From assembly GCA_934667625.1 (NCBI GenBank), contig CAKUMH010000004.1, positions 62,001-126,000 of the forward strand: a DNA stretch of 64,000 nt, in the 5' to 3' direction. A program made the position numbers and the translations under genes. Source of the DNA: an uncultured Elusimicrobiales bacterium (GTDB lineage Bacteria; Elusimicrobiota; Elusimicrobia; Elusimicrobiales; Elusimicrobiaceae). Under the pieces are notes generated by a model, which was given only the letters and a program-made list of their open reading frames with translations, was not told the origin of the DNA and searched no databases. This document shows, piece by piece, positions 32,995 to 40,928 of this stretch (position 1 is its first letter; each line of letters begins with the position of its first letter).

Positions 32995-33370
32995 TCACCC
33001 TGGAAAGTTTCTGTCCAGTGCCTTGTTGTTTTCTTTGCCGTTATCCTGGAATGCCGTAGTCCAGTGCCTCGTCGTTTCATTACAAGGTCATTCTGAACTT
33101 GGTTCAGAATCTACCTCTTGTGTTGTTTTGCCATTTGTCGTTTCGCCGTTCCCTTGAATGTCATCCACCCCAACATGCCGTCATCCTGGAATGCCGTAGT
33201 CCAGGATCTCGCAGTTTCATCATAAGGTCATGCTGAACTCGTTTCCGCATCTACCTTTTGTGTCGTTTGCCGTGGCCTTTTTTTCGCCTTTTTTGGGTGG
33301 GTAAAGTATAAAAATGGGGGCGTATCCATACTCCTTTCACTTTTTTGGTTGAATTTATGATGAAGGGGGG
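32995..33370. repeat. dispersed-repeat cluster with a remnant of a pilin upstream region
   Basis: Copies of the dispersed inverted repeat occur near 33003-33035, 33049-33072, 33087-33118, 33178-33212 and 33226-33256. They are followed by TTTTTTGGGTGGGTAAAGTATAAAAATGG, which resembles the sequence between repeats and promoter at the pilins (for instance around 14670-14690). No pilin frame follows. Confidence 0.55.
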
Positions 33371-34750
33371 AATGTTGTGTGCATTCCCCCGTATTGAGTG
33401 GGCAGGGGGCCTTTCTCCGCCCGCTCTTCACCCGAGCCTTTTTTCCCCATATTGCCGCGCCCAACACAGCCTGCCACGTCCTGTGTGTCTTATGTAGGGG
33501 GAGAATAAGGGGGCTCTTTGTCTTTCCGCGTCTCCCCCTTCACTTTTATGGCGTGGAATCGCTTCTACAGGGAGCATGCAGCCCCCAATGCCAGCCTTGC
33601 CCTTCGCTTAGCGGGGAGCGCATCCCCTTTTTCCCCTCTCCAAATCTGTGAGAAAGGCTTCTGCTCAGTATATCTTATGGTGAAGTTGGACTGTGGACTT
33701 AGCAGGACGCGCTCTCTTTAGCGTCACCTCTAGCCCTTTAAACCCTTGTCTCTATCTCTCGTCCCACTTTACCCCAAAACTACTTTCCGCCCAGCCGTAC
33801 ATGGGGCCTTGCGCACATTTTCTCCCTTCCCAAGCCCTCTTATCTTGTTAGTAATCCATGATTTTGATATCCATTTCCAAAAAACCGTTATTTTTATATA
33901 AATCTTCCAAAAACGCGCTAAAACGCCCTAGAACGAAATGGGGGGTATCCTAGTACCCCTAAATTTGCTGTAGGCGATTTTAAAAATACTTAAAAAATAA
34001 GTATTTTTAAAAAAGTAATAAAAATACAATTTTTTATCTTGTTTTTGTCCATAATAGCGAAGTATATTTTAAAAAATCTCTTTTTAACGCTTTTTAGCGA
34101 TTTTAAAAAATCCAAAATCATAAAATTGACCCTAATTTTCTATTATCCTTCTTTTAAATTGAGGTACAAGTACAGCCCAAAAAGAGGCACAAAAAATCTT
34201 GCAGAACCCAAAAAATGGCCCGATTTTAAGAAGTGATTTCCGAGCTGAAAGTGTTAAAAATAAAATTCTATACTGTTTGTTATTTTTTATAAAAAAAGTA
34301 TTATTAAATAAAAATAAAATAGAAAAATATAAATTTTATTATAGCTCTTATTTTTCTTTGTTTCCATTCCTTTTAATTAACATAATAAAAATTATCGTTA
34401 GTTGTTAAAACCGGACAAATAATCCCCCTTTTACAAAAATGAAACTCCGATTAATGTCATCCTTTCACATCAGTTTATCCACAGTTTTTAAGAATCAGAA
34501 TGTCTTGATAGGACTTGCCTGAATGTAAAAAATAAGATAAAAAAATCTAATTTGATTTATTAATTTTCAAAAAAGTATAAAAAAGAGGGAAAAACGGAAA
34601 GAAATAATGTTAAAAATACCGTTCTAATACTAAAAACAATATAAAAAAGTAAAAAAACAGCATAAATTTAAAAATAATTAAATTATAAGTATTTTTTATT
34701 TATGCTGTTTTTATAAAAAAGCAACTAAATGTAAATATAGTTAGTGTTGT
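33371..34750. other. long non-coding stretch turning strongly AT-rich, rich in hairpins
   Basis: From 33371 to about 33840 base composition is near average with pyrimidine-rich stretches and no supportable frame. From about 33840 to 34750 it becomes very AT-rich. Visible elements: an 11-bp perfect stem at 33981-34009, one consensus DnaA box at 34475-34483, and a 15-bp stem at 34653-34712. Short frames here (65-69 codons) are low-complexity A/T translations and are not believed. It could be a horizontally acquired or replication/segregation-related region. Confidence 0.5.
34653..34712 (-). terminator. terminator of the putative DNA-binding protein gene
   Basis: A perfect 15-bp stem (AAAAACAGCATAAAT and complement, 34653-34667 and 34698-34712) has a 30-base AT-rich loop. 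It is followed on the minus strand by T7 and lies 45 bases after the stop at 34757. Confidence 0.6.
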
Positions 34751-34756
34751 TTTATA

Positions 34757-35437
34757 CTATATGAGCAATTCTCCCGCCAATTTTTCAGCCAACACAAACG
34801 CCTTGGCAAAGCCTTCATTCGTCAGCTGGTAGCTGCGCCCGCGTTTCACTCCCTGACAGATCAGGTGCCCTTGGCGGATTTCCGGCGCCAAGAGACGGTC
34901 CAATCTCCCCTCCTCAAAGCCGGATTTACGCATCGCGCGGGACAAATCCAGCGCCGTATAGGCGCTTTTCCCTAGGAGCGTTTTCGCCCCCGCGATAAGC
35001 AGGCTGGCAGCCTCTGCCGCGCTCAGGCGCATTTTTTTGCGCAGCAGAACAAGGTCCCCGTCCACTTTCAGGATTTGCTCCCAATAACGCAATACGGAGC
35101 TTGGCGGCATTTCCGGTCCGGTTGTTTGTTCTGTCATTCCTCGCTCTTCCAGTTTTGCTTGGCGTTCAGCGGCCGGGCGGGTGGATAGCTCTGGCAGTGG
35201 GGCTGGCGCAGCATTAGGTGTAAGCAAGGGGTATGTGGTGCGCCGCGGGGCCGAAACGGCAGGCCGCGGCATTTTGGCGCCTTGGGAGCCGCCAGCACTG
35301 TTGCCCCCCTTTTTGCCGATTAAACTTAGGAAATAATTGCGTTGCTCCTCAATAAATTCGCGGTTTCCCTGGGCTTCAAACTCCTCTCCGCCCGGAAAAC
35401 GCAGTCTAATTTTCAAACATTTTTCCGTTTCTTCCAT
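34757..35437 (-). CDS. putative winged-helix/DNA-binding protein in an AT-rich region
   Basis: A 226-aa cytosolic protein of unknown family. The N-terminal ~40 residues (CLKIRLRFPGGEEFEAQGNREFIEEQRNYFLSLI) form a compact beta-beta-helix. A Pro/Ala-rich linker (~50-110) follows. The C-terminal ~110 residues are helical, with a late segment RLLAPEIRQGHLICQG then KRGRSYQLTNEGF that looks like the wing and last helix of a winged-helix fold. GC content is normal inside the gene while both flanks are extremely AT-rich. A palindrome cluster upstream suggests autoregulation. It could be a replication, segregation or silencing factor. Confidence 0.55.
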   Translation of the reverse strand: MEETEKCLKIRLRFPGGEEFEAQGNREFIEEQRNYFLSLIGKKGGNSAGGSQGAKMPRPAVSAPRRTTYPLLTPNAAPAPLPELSTRPAAERQAKLEERGMTEQTTGPEMPPSSVLRYWEQILKVDGDLVLLRKKMRLSAAEAASLLIAGAKTLLGKSAYTALDLSRAMRKSGFEEGRLDRLLAPEIRQGHLICQGVKRGRSYQLTNEGFAKAFVLAEKLAGELLI

Positions 35438-35490
35438 AGCCGTTTTGCTCTCTTGTTAAAAAGTTATCCACTGCTTTTATCAAACGAGTA

Positions 35491-35545
35491 TGACATATAA
35501 TAATCTTTTTTGTGACATATGTCAAGTCCTCTTTATTTTATGTCA
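35491..35545. promoter_or_regulatory. palindromic operator cluster upstream of the DNA-binding protein
   Basis: The perfect 12-bp palindrome TGACATATGTCA lies at 35513-35524, with half-sites TGACATA at 35491-35497 and TATGTCA at 35539-35545. All lie 54-108 bases upstream of the start at 35437. A near-consensus DnaA box (TTATCCACT) is at 35464-35472. Confidence 0.5.
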
Positions 35546-36000
35546 TTATATGCCAAAATATGTTTATAACCCACATTCTCCGACGGTAAAATACAGAAAA
35601 ACAGCACAAAATCCCCCTCGTTCTACCGCAAAATAAGCGAAAAAAATGTATTTTAAACTTTCCAAAAATCTCATATATGTCTTGGACTTAGATTTTTTTG
35701 CCCTTTCTCCTGCAAATTTCCGTGCGTAAAAAATATACACAATCAAAAAAATAGGTCAAAATTGTATATTTTCCTTTTCCAGTTTCAAACAAACAAATTG
35801 CCTAAAAATGGTTTTCCTGCCCCCACTCACAAAACAGTGTCGGGTTTTGCGCGCCAAGTATTATTGCTTATAAAAGCAAAATCGTGTTAAATTTTGCAAA
35901 AATAAGAATTTTGCAAAAACACTTTTAATTTTGCACTACCGATGTTTGTTCCTCCCCTTGCTTTGTTTTTCCAATCATCCGATAAGCTATAATATGAGGA
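35546..36000. other. AT-rich intergenic region with triple AATTTTGCA repeats
   Basis: AATTTTGCA occurs as direct repeats at 35890-35898, 35907-35915 and 35927-35935, about two helical turns apart. A TATAAT box at 35988-35993 precedes the next gene. No coding frame is supportable between 35438 and 36015. Confidence 0.4.
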
Positions 36001-36015
36001 AAGAGAGGACTAACG

Positions 36016-36366
36016 ATGAAAAAATGGTATGCCGAAGAATATGAGTTTAAAGTAGAGGTAATCGGTTTCCTGCGCGGAACCAAAACGGAGCGCTACTGCC
36101 GCAACGGGGAAGAAATTGGCGATACATACACCTGCACCTATGGCTGCCCGGTGAATGCGTGCGGCCAGGGGATTTGTTCCAAAACCATGCTGCTCCTGTA
36201 TCCGCTTATGGAATCGGTGCGCAGCGGCGGCGACCTGGAAAATCTCGGCGGCAGCGGTAAATATACCAAAGACATCGTCTGCCCGGACGGCTGCGTGATC
36301 TTCCGCCTGACGGCCCAAAAATTAGGGAATGAGAATTTTTTCAAGGGCAAGTTTTTTGATAAATAA
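36016..36366 (+). CDS. TIGR04076-family protein
   Basis: A 116-aa cytosolic protein matching the small TIGR04076 family in layout: an N-terminal FKVEVIGF strand, a mid YGCPVNACGQGICSKTMLLLYPLMESVRSGGDLENL segment and a C-terminal KDIVCPDGCVIFRL. Conserved Cys may bind metal. Function is unknown. TATAAT (35988-35993) and GAGAGGAC lie upstream. It is a single-gene unit beside the AT-rich region. Confidence 0.8.
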   Translation: MKKWYAEEYEFKVEVIGFLRGTKTERYCRNGEEIGDTYTCTYGCPVNACGQGICSKTMLLLYPLMESVRSGGDLENLGGSGKYTKDIVCPDGCVIFRLTAQKLGNENFFKGKFFDK

Positions 36367-36480
36367 TCCCCCCGCCTTTTGGGGGCCGTTTTTAGCCCCC
36401 GAATTCTTTGCGCATATCCCCTCATTTCCCAGGCGTTTGCCCGGTAAAATTTTTTCGTGCGTTTTCCCCCGCTAAAATTC

Positions 36481-36486
36481 TACAAT
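36481..36486 (+). promoter_or_regulatory. -10 box of mutY, leaderless-type spacing
   Basis: TACAAT ends six bases before the ATG at 36493, and no Shine-Dalgarno is present. Confidence 0.5.
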
Positions 36487-36492
36487 CTATAT

Positions 36493-37512
36493 ATGCTTAC
36501 ATTTTCCGCCACCCTGCTTGCCTGGTACGATAAAAACAAGCGCCGCCTGCCTTGGCGCCAAACGCGTGATCCGTACCTCATTTGGCTGTCCGAAATTATT
36601 TTGCAGCAAACGCGCGTTTCGCAGGGGCTTTCTTATTATATGCGCTTTTCCGAGCGGTTCCCCACCCCGCAAGCGTTGGCGGACGCGTCGGAAGATGAGG
36701 TGTTAAAATACTGGCAGGGATTGGGGTATTATTCCCGCGCGCGCAATCTGCATGCCGCCGCCAAAAGTATGAACGGCGTTTTCCCCGCCACCTATGAAGG
36801 GGTGCGCGCCTTAAAAGGCGTAGGGGATTATACCGCCGCGGCAATCTGTTCGTTCGCTTACAAAATGCCCTATGCGGTGGTGGACGGCAACGTATACCGC
36901 GTTTTATCCCGCGTGTTTGGCATTTCCACGCCGATAGACTCCCCCAAAGCCAAAAAGGAATTTACCGCCTTGGCGCAACAACTGCTGGACAAAGCCCGCC
37001 CGGACGATTTTAACCAAGCCATTATGGATTTTGGCGCCACGGTCTGCACGCCGTCTGCGGCGCAGTGCCTGGTCTGTCCCTTTCGGGCGGATTGTTTTGC
37101 CCTTAAAAACTGCCAAGTGGAAGTCTTGCCCGTCAAAGCGCAAAAGACCAAAATTTCCGAGCGGTTCTTTCATTATATATACGTCCGGCAGGGGCAAAAT
37201 ACCTGGCTGCACAAGCGCGGCGCGGGGGATGTGTGGCAAAATTTGTACGAGCCGCCGCTGGTAGAAACCGAGTGCGCCTCCTCCGCCTGTCCCACCGCTA
37301 AATGGTTGGGGCGTAAAAAGCCGCGCCTCGTGGTGCCGCCCGTGAAACATGTGCTTTCCCACCGCGTGATTTATGCGGATTTGTGGGCGGTGGAGCTCCC
37401 CCCTTCGCAAGCGCTTCCGCCCGGCTTTATTTCCGTTCCCGCCGCGGACGTCAAAAAGTATGCAGTTTCCCGCCTGGTGCAAAAATTGTTGGATAAAGCC
37501 AACTTATTGTAA
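36493..37512 (+). CDS. mutY: A/G-specific adenine DNA glycosylase
   Basis: Removes adenine paired with 8-oxoguanine. The 339-aa protein has LPWRQTRDPYLIWLSEIILQQT (catalytic Glu in SEIILQQT), the helix-hairpin-helix LKGVGDYTAAAI, VVDGNVYRVLSR with the catalytic Asp, and the iron-sulfur loop C-x6-C-x2-C-x5-C (CTPSAAQCLVCPFRADC). A C-terminal NUDIX-like recognition domain ends with VKHVLSHRVIYADLWAVE. The ATG at 36493 starts the conserved region; 12 more codons are open upstream, but the -10 box lies inside them. Confidence 0.95.
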   Translation: MLTFSATLLAWYDKNKRRLPWRQTRDPYLIWLSEIILQQTRVSQGLSYYMRFSERFPTPQALADASEDEVLKYWQGLGYYSRARNLHAAAKSMNGVFPATYEGVRALKGVGDYTAAAICSFAYKMPYAVVDGNVYRVLSRVFGISTPIDSPKAKKEFTALAQQLLDKARPDDFNQAIMDFGATVCTPSAAQCLVCPFRADCFALKNCQVEVLPVKAQKTKISERFFHYIYVRQGQNTWLHKRGAGDVWQNLYEPPLVETECASSACPTAKWLGRKKPRLVVPPVKHVLSHRVIYADLWAVELPPSQALPPGFISVPAADVKKYAVSRLVQKLLDKANLL

Positions 37513-37531
37513 TGGGTTCTTTACTTCATCA

Positions 37532-37642
37532 TAAGGTCATTTTGAACTTGGTTCAGAATCTACCTCTTGGGTTGTTGTGTTCGTTATTAAACAAAGGTCA
37601 TGCTGGAGTGTTTGGCGGCCCGCAGGGTTCCAGCATCTTTTC
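37532..37642. repeat. two dispersed inverted repeats upstream of the fourth pilin
   Basis: One TTGAACTTGGTTCAGAATCTACC-type copy lies near 37535-37563 and one CATGCTGGAGTG...CCAGCATC-type copy near 37597-37640. Confidence 0.7.
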
Positions 37643-37684
37643 CTTATTGAAAAGCCGTTTTTGGGCCGGCAAAACAGAGAGGGG

Positions 37685-37711
37685 TTGTATTCGTTTTTTT
37701 TTTTGATAAAT
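37685..37711 (+). promoter_or_regulatory. poly-T spacer promoter of the fourth pilin
   Basis: TTGTAT (37685-37690) and TAAATT (37706-37711), 15-base spacer containing T10. Confidence 0.5.
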
Positions 37712-37735
37712 TTTGAGTATACTCAAAATTTATCA
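37702..37735. promoter_or_regulatory. perfect 34-bp dyad before the fourth pilin
   Basis: Arms TTGATAAATTTTGAG and complement meet at a GTATAC centre. The centre differs from the copies at 6887 and 14708 (CTTATAAG) with symmetry kept. GGAAGG follows. Confidence 0.75.
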
Positions 37736-37750
37736 AAAAGGAAGGTTGTC

Positions 37751-38305
37751 ATGAAAAACGTTATTACAAGCCGTTTAAGTGGCTTTGCGCAGGCTCTTTT
37801 TAAGTCGTCATTCAATAAACAAGGTCATGCTGAACTTGATTCAGCATCTACCTATTGTGTTGTTGGCCGTGCAGGCTTTACGCTGATAGAACTCCTCGTC
37901 GTCGTCCTTATCATTGGAATCCTTGCTGCCATAGCGGTGCCGCAGTATCAAAAGGCGGTGCTAAAGGCGCGTGCGTCGGAAGCCCTGGTGCAGGGAAAGG
38001 CCTTATTCGCAGCGGAAAAATCCTATGTGTTAAGCACCGGCGCCATGACCGAGGATTTGGACGCGCTGGACGTTACTTTTCCCGCAAATGCCGGGTGGAC
38101 GTGTCCCACCAGCGAGTTGTGCGCGTATCTGCGGTTAAATTCCTATGGCATAAGGTATGAAGTGAATACTTATTTTACTAGGGACCGACCGTCGTTGTGG
38201 TGTACTGCTGGTGTTACATTTCCGCTGGCCAATCAAATTTGTGCCTCGCAAGGGGAGTTTCACCATACAGCAGATGATGTTGACTACTATTTAATCCTTA
38301 AGTAG
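37751..38305 (+). CDS. type IV pilin-like protein with a repeat-derived insert in its leader
   Basis: A 184-aa prepilin. The first 12 residues (MKNVITSRLSGF) match the leaders of the pilins at 6935 and 14756. Then come 31 extra codons (37787-37879) before the usual TLIELLVVVLIIGILAAIAV. The insert contains one dispersed inverted repeat (HAELDSASTYCVV in translation) and leaves GGCTTT on both sides, exactly 93 bases apart, so the frame is kept. The predicted cleavage site moves to Gly42. The mature head (VLSTGAMTEDLDALDV, Cys pairs TCPTSELCAYL and WCTAG...ICASQG) looks intact. Confidence 0.88.
   Translation: MKNVITSRLSGFAQALFKSSFNKQGHAELDSASTYCVVGRAGFTLIELLVVVLIIGILAAIAVPQYQKAVLKARASEALVQGKALFAAEKSYVLSTGAMTEDLDALDVTFPANAGWTCPTSELCAYLRLNSYGIRYEVNTYFTRDRPSLWCTAGVTFPLANQICASQGEFHHTADDVDYYLILK
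37787..37879 (+). repeat. 93-bp in-frame insertion carrying a dispersed inverted repeat
   Basis: The TGCTGAA/TTCAGCA palindrome at 37828-37846 sits in the middle. GGCTTT at 37781-37786 and 37874-37879 bounds the insert like a 6-bp target duplication. Confidence 0.75.
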
Positions 38306-38343
38306 CTTTCATGTGCCTAGTTGAAGGATCACTTCCCCCACGC

Positions 38344-38375
38344 AAAAACGCCCCGTCTTTCTGACGGGGCGTTGT
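38344..38375 (-). terminator. terminator of the FadL-like gene
   Basis: AACGCCCCGTC/GACGGGGCGTT stem, loop TTTCT; on the minus strand it ends in T5. It may also stop the pilin transcript from the other side. Confidence 0.8.
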
Positions 38376-38395
38376 ACATTTCCTGCAATTAATTT

Positions 38396-39619
38396 TTAGA
38401 ACTTATAACCCACGGTCAAGGCGTACATGTCGCTTTTTCCGTCGCTGTATTTCATCGGCACACTGCCAAATTGGGCGTTGGAAGTGCCGCTTAAGCTGCG
38501 GGCGAAAATATGCGCATAGGCAAAATCTACGCTCCAGGTATCGTTTTTATAGCCGAAACCAAGACTGCCGATATGGCGGTCGTCCACGGGGACGAGCGTG
38601 TCCATCGCGTGTTCGTTAATCGGGGATTTGTCAAACACATAGCCCGCGCGCGCGGCCCATTTGGCGTTTAATTTGTATTCCGCCCCAAAGTTCAAGCGGT
38701 AGACATCTTTGTATTTTTTTTGGTTGCGTATAACCGGGCTTGTTTCGCTGTCTTTATATTGGATTAGAATCTGGTCGTACGCGCTCCAAAAGGTGCCCAC
38801 GATGCCGGCTTCTAACGTCCAGTCTTCCGTCGGGCGGAAGGAGATGCCCGCGGAAATGCTGTCCGGCAGGGTAATGGCGCCTTCGGCGTCTGCGCCGTGA
38901 ATGTTAAAAGCGGGGAGGCTGTTTCCGTTGGCGTTAATGCGTCCGTTCAATTTCTGTTTTACTTTGCTGCGGTACAACGCGCCCAACGACCACTTTTCTG
39001 CCCATTCGGGACGGTAAATAAAAGAGAAGTTACCCCCCCAGCTTACGCCCGAGCCGCTGATTTCATATTGGGTAAGGGGTGCGCCCATATTATAATAAGA
39101 ATTTTGGGCAAACCCGATGACCATGGCTTCCAGCCCCATAGCTACTGAAAATTCGTCGTTGGCTTTGACGGCAATGGTCGGCGTGAAAGAGAAGGTTTCC
39201 AGCTTTACTTTGTAGGCCAAGTTGCTGCCCACCCAGGTAACGGGGTCTTTGTATTCTCCCCCCAAACCATAGCGGGAAAATCCGCCCAACCCCACGGAAA
39301 CCTGGTCGTTCCATTTTTGAGTCACAAAGAAATTGGGCAAATACCACACGTCGCGTTTCAGGCCGCGTTCTTGTCCGGCCACGGTGGTTTTGGCGTCTGC
39401 CGTTACCACGGTTAAACCCAGCTGGGTCTGTGTGCCGTCCAACTCGGTAATCAAGGACGGGTTCGCGGCTAAAGATGCGGCTTCCGCTTCGTTGGCCATG
39501 ACGGCACCGCCCATGGCGGTAGCACGGCCGCTGTATTCGTACAGGGCAAATCCCGCGCCGTAAGAAACATTGGCCAGCAGGACGGAGAACATCATTATTG
39601 CAGTTAATTTTTTTAACAT
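38396..39619 (-). CDS. FadL/OmpP1/TodX-family outer membrane channel
   Basis: A 407-aa beta-barrel for hydrophobic compounds. The signal peptide MLKKLTAIMMFSVLLANVSYG is followed by the family start AGFALYEYSGRATAMGGAVMAN and ASLAANPSLIT (the N-terminal hatch segment). It ends in an aromatic residue (ALTVGYKF). Repeated beta-strands such as YKVKLETFSFTPTIAVKAN fit FadL. In E. coli the family imports long-chain fatty acids; here substrate is unknown. Confidence 0.9.
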   Translation of the reverse strand: MLKKLTAIMMFSVLLANVSYGAGFALYEYSGRATAMGGAVMANEAEAASLAANPSLITELDGTQTQLGLTVVTADAKTTVAGQERGLKRDVWYLPNFFVTQKWNDQVSVGLGGFSRYGLGGEYKDPVTWVGSNLAYKVKLETFSFTPTIAVKANDEFSVAMGLEAMVIGFAQNSYYNMGAPLTQYEISGSGVSWGGNFSFIYRPEWAEKWSLGALYRSKVKQKLNGRINANGNSLPAFNIHGADAEGAITLPDSISAGISFRPTEDWTLEAGIVGTFWSAYDQILIQYKDSETSPVIRNQKKYKDVYRLNFGAEYKLNAKWAARAGYVFDKSPINEHAMDTLVPVDDRHIGSLGFGYKNDTWSVDFAYAHIFARSLSGTSNAQFGSVPMKYSDGKSDMYALTVGYKF

Positions 39620-39654
39620 AATTTCCTCTTTTTAAAAGGTCTTTTTTACACAAT

Positions 39655-39692
39655 AAAAACCCCGTTTCGGTTAAGCAAAAAACGGGGTTTTT
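39655..39692 (-). terminator. terminator of the TPR membrane protein gene
   Basis: AAAACCCCGTTT/AAACGGGGTTTT stem with an A/T-flanked loop, 10 bases beyond the stop at 39701. Confidence 0.8.
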
Positions 39693-39700
39693 ATATGAAA

Positions 39701-40363
39701 CTATTTTTGAAGGGTTTTCAACTTATCCTTGGCCAAGACGCCAAAATAGGTATTGGCATAAGACTCAGCCAAATGCTTGTAGGCGCCCACGGCTTCGGCC
39801 TTGTTGCCGGCCAGTTCCTGGCTCATCGCCAAGGTCAAATAGGCTTGCGGCAGGGCAAAGCTGGTAGGGTTATTTTTGATAAATTCATTCATGCCATCGG
39901 CGGCAGCCTTGTAATCTTTTGCGGCCTGTTGCGCGGCAGCCAAAGAGAGCGCAGCCACGGTGCGCACCGTTTCGTTCTTGGAGATCAAGAGCGGCTTGTA
40001 CACGTCTTGCGCCTGGGCGTAGTTTTCGTTTCTAAACAGTGCATCCGCCTTAAAAAGCTGTCCGTATTGGGCGGCGGGCGTATTGGCGTAAGCGGTGTTT
40101 AACGCGTCCAGTGCGCTAAAAGCCTCGGCCTCGTTTCCGCTGGCCAGCTGCACATAGGCGGCGTAATAAGCAGCCCAAGACTCCTGCGCCACTTTTTTCG
40201 TGTGGGCAGAATAGAAAAATCCGATACCGGCAGCCAACACCAGCACCACCACGGCGGTCAGCACGCCCTGCTTATTTTTCTTGCAGAAACGGGCCAGCCC
40301 GGTGAGAAGAGACATAAGAAAATCCTGTTGATTTTCTGCGGGAGCAGTCATTTTTTTAGTCAT
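39701..40363 (-). CDS. membrane-anchored TPR protein (YfgM-like)
   Basis: A 220-aa protein with a short cytoplasmic N-terminus, one membrane span (about residues 34-52, VLTAVVVLVLAAGIGFFY) and an extracytoplasmic helical domain with tetratricopeptide-like repeats (AALSLAAAQQAAKDYKAAAD; AYLTLAMSQELAGNKAEAV). This layout matches YfgM/TPR_21 proteins that help envelope protein folding near SecYEG and BAM. A TATAAT box (40369-40374) lies five bases before the ATG. Confidence 0.78.
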   Translation of the reverse strand: MTKKMTAPAENQQDFLMSLLTGLARFCKKNKQGVLTAVVVLVLAAGIGFFYSAHTKKVAQESWAAYYAAYVQLASGNEAEAFSALDALNTAYANTPAAQYGQLFKADALFRNENYAQAQDVYKPLLISKNETVRTVAALSLAAAQQAAKDYKAAADGMNEFIKNNPTSFALPQAYLTLAMSQELAGNKAEAVGAYKHLAESYANTYFGVLAKDKLKTLQK

Positions 40364-40368
40364 ACCTT

Positions 40369-40374
40369 ATTATA
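40369..40374 (-). promoter_or_regulatory. -10 box of the TPR gene, leaderless-type spacing
   Basis: TATAAT on the minus strand is followed by AAGGT and then the ATG at 40363. Confidence 0.5.
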
Positions 40375-40391
40375 GTAAATATCGCGCACCC

Positions 40392-40919
40392 CTAGAAAGA
40401 GGGTTCTTCGTTGGCGGCGATGTCCTCCTCGGTCAGCTGGCGGCACTCAATGCCGTTGCGGGCCAAAAATTCAATTCCCTCTTGGCTGCGGTCGTACATA
40501 TTTTTGTAAAACACTTTTTTAATCCCCGCGCTGACAATCACCTTCGCGCAGTGCACACAGGGCGACCACGTCACATACACCGAGGCTCCCCTCGTGGCAA
40601 TTCCGTTTTTAGCGGCAAAGGCAATGGCGTTCTGTTCTGCATGCAGTTCGTTGGAAATGGACCACTTGCCATGCAAATCGTAAAACGCGCGGCTGGCCAC
40701 AAAGTCCTCATACGTGGGAAATTTGTTCTTATATCCGCCCTCATAGAGCGCGCGGAAGTTTTCCTCGCAGTGCATCTGTCCGGTGGGAGTACCGTTAAAT
40801 CCCATGCTGATCACGCGGTTGTCCTTCACCAGCACGGCCCCCACATGCAGCCTGCAGCAGGTGGATTGGTCGGCCACCAGTTCGGCAATTTTGATAAATA
40901 GTCTGTGTTTGTTTTTCAT
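40392..40919 (-). CDS. deoxycytidylate deaminase-family protein
   Basis: Zinc-dependent deaminase of the dCMP deaminase/ComEB type, giving dUMP for thymidylate synthesis. Zinc ligands and catalytic Glu are in LHAEQNAIAFA and SPCVHCAKVIVSAGI; the start has CCRLHVGAVLVKDNRVISMGFNGTP. An insert of about 35 residues between the strands (ALYEGGYKNKFPTYEDFV) is typical of this family. GGAG precedes the ATG. The pathway links to dut at 1.7-2.1 kb. Confidence 0.93.
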   Translation of the reverse strand: MKNKHRLFIKIAELVADQSTCCRLHVGAVLVKDNRVISMGFNGTPTGQMHCEENFRALYEGGYKNKFPTYEDFVASRAFYDLHGKWSISNELHAEQNAIAFAAKNGIATRGASVYVTWSPCVHCAKVIVSAGIKKVFYKNMYDRSQEGIEFLARNGIECRQLTEEDIAANEEPSF

Positions 40920-40928
40920 GGGGCTCCT

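Noticed and set aside
33000..33260. CRISPR array
   Set aside because: The repeats are palindromic, irregularly spaced, of two subtypes and without constant spacers, and no cas genes are present.
33379..33721. Frames of 67-90 codons after the repeat cluster
   Set aside because: Composition is pyrimidine-driven, no ribosome site, no recognisable domain.
33371..33840. Possible tmRNA, RNase P or SRP RNA in the gene-free stretch
   Set aside because: None of the conserved cores of these RNAs could be found by eye.
34039..34408. Two short frames in the AT-rich region
   Set aside because: Lys/Ile/Phe/Leu-only translations reflect base composition; no ribosome site or motif.
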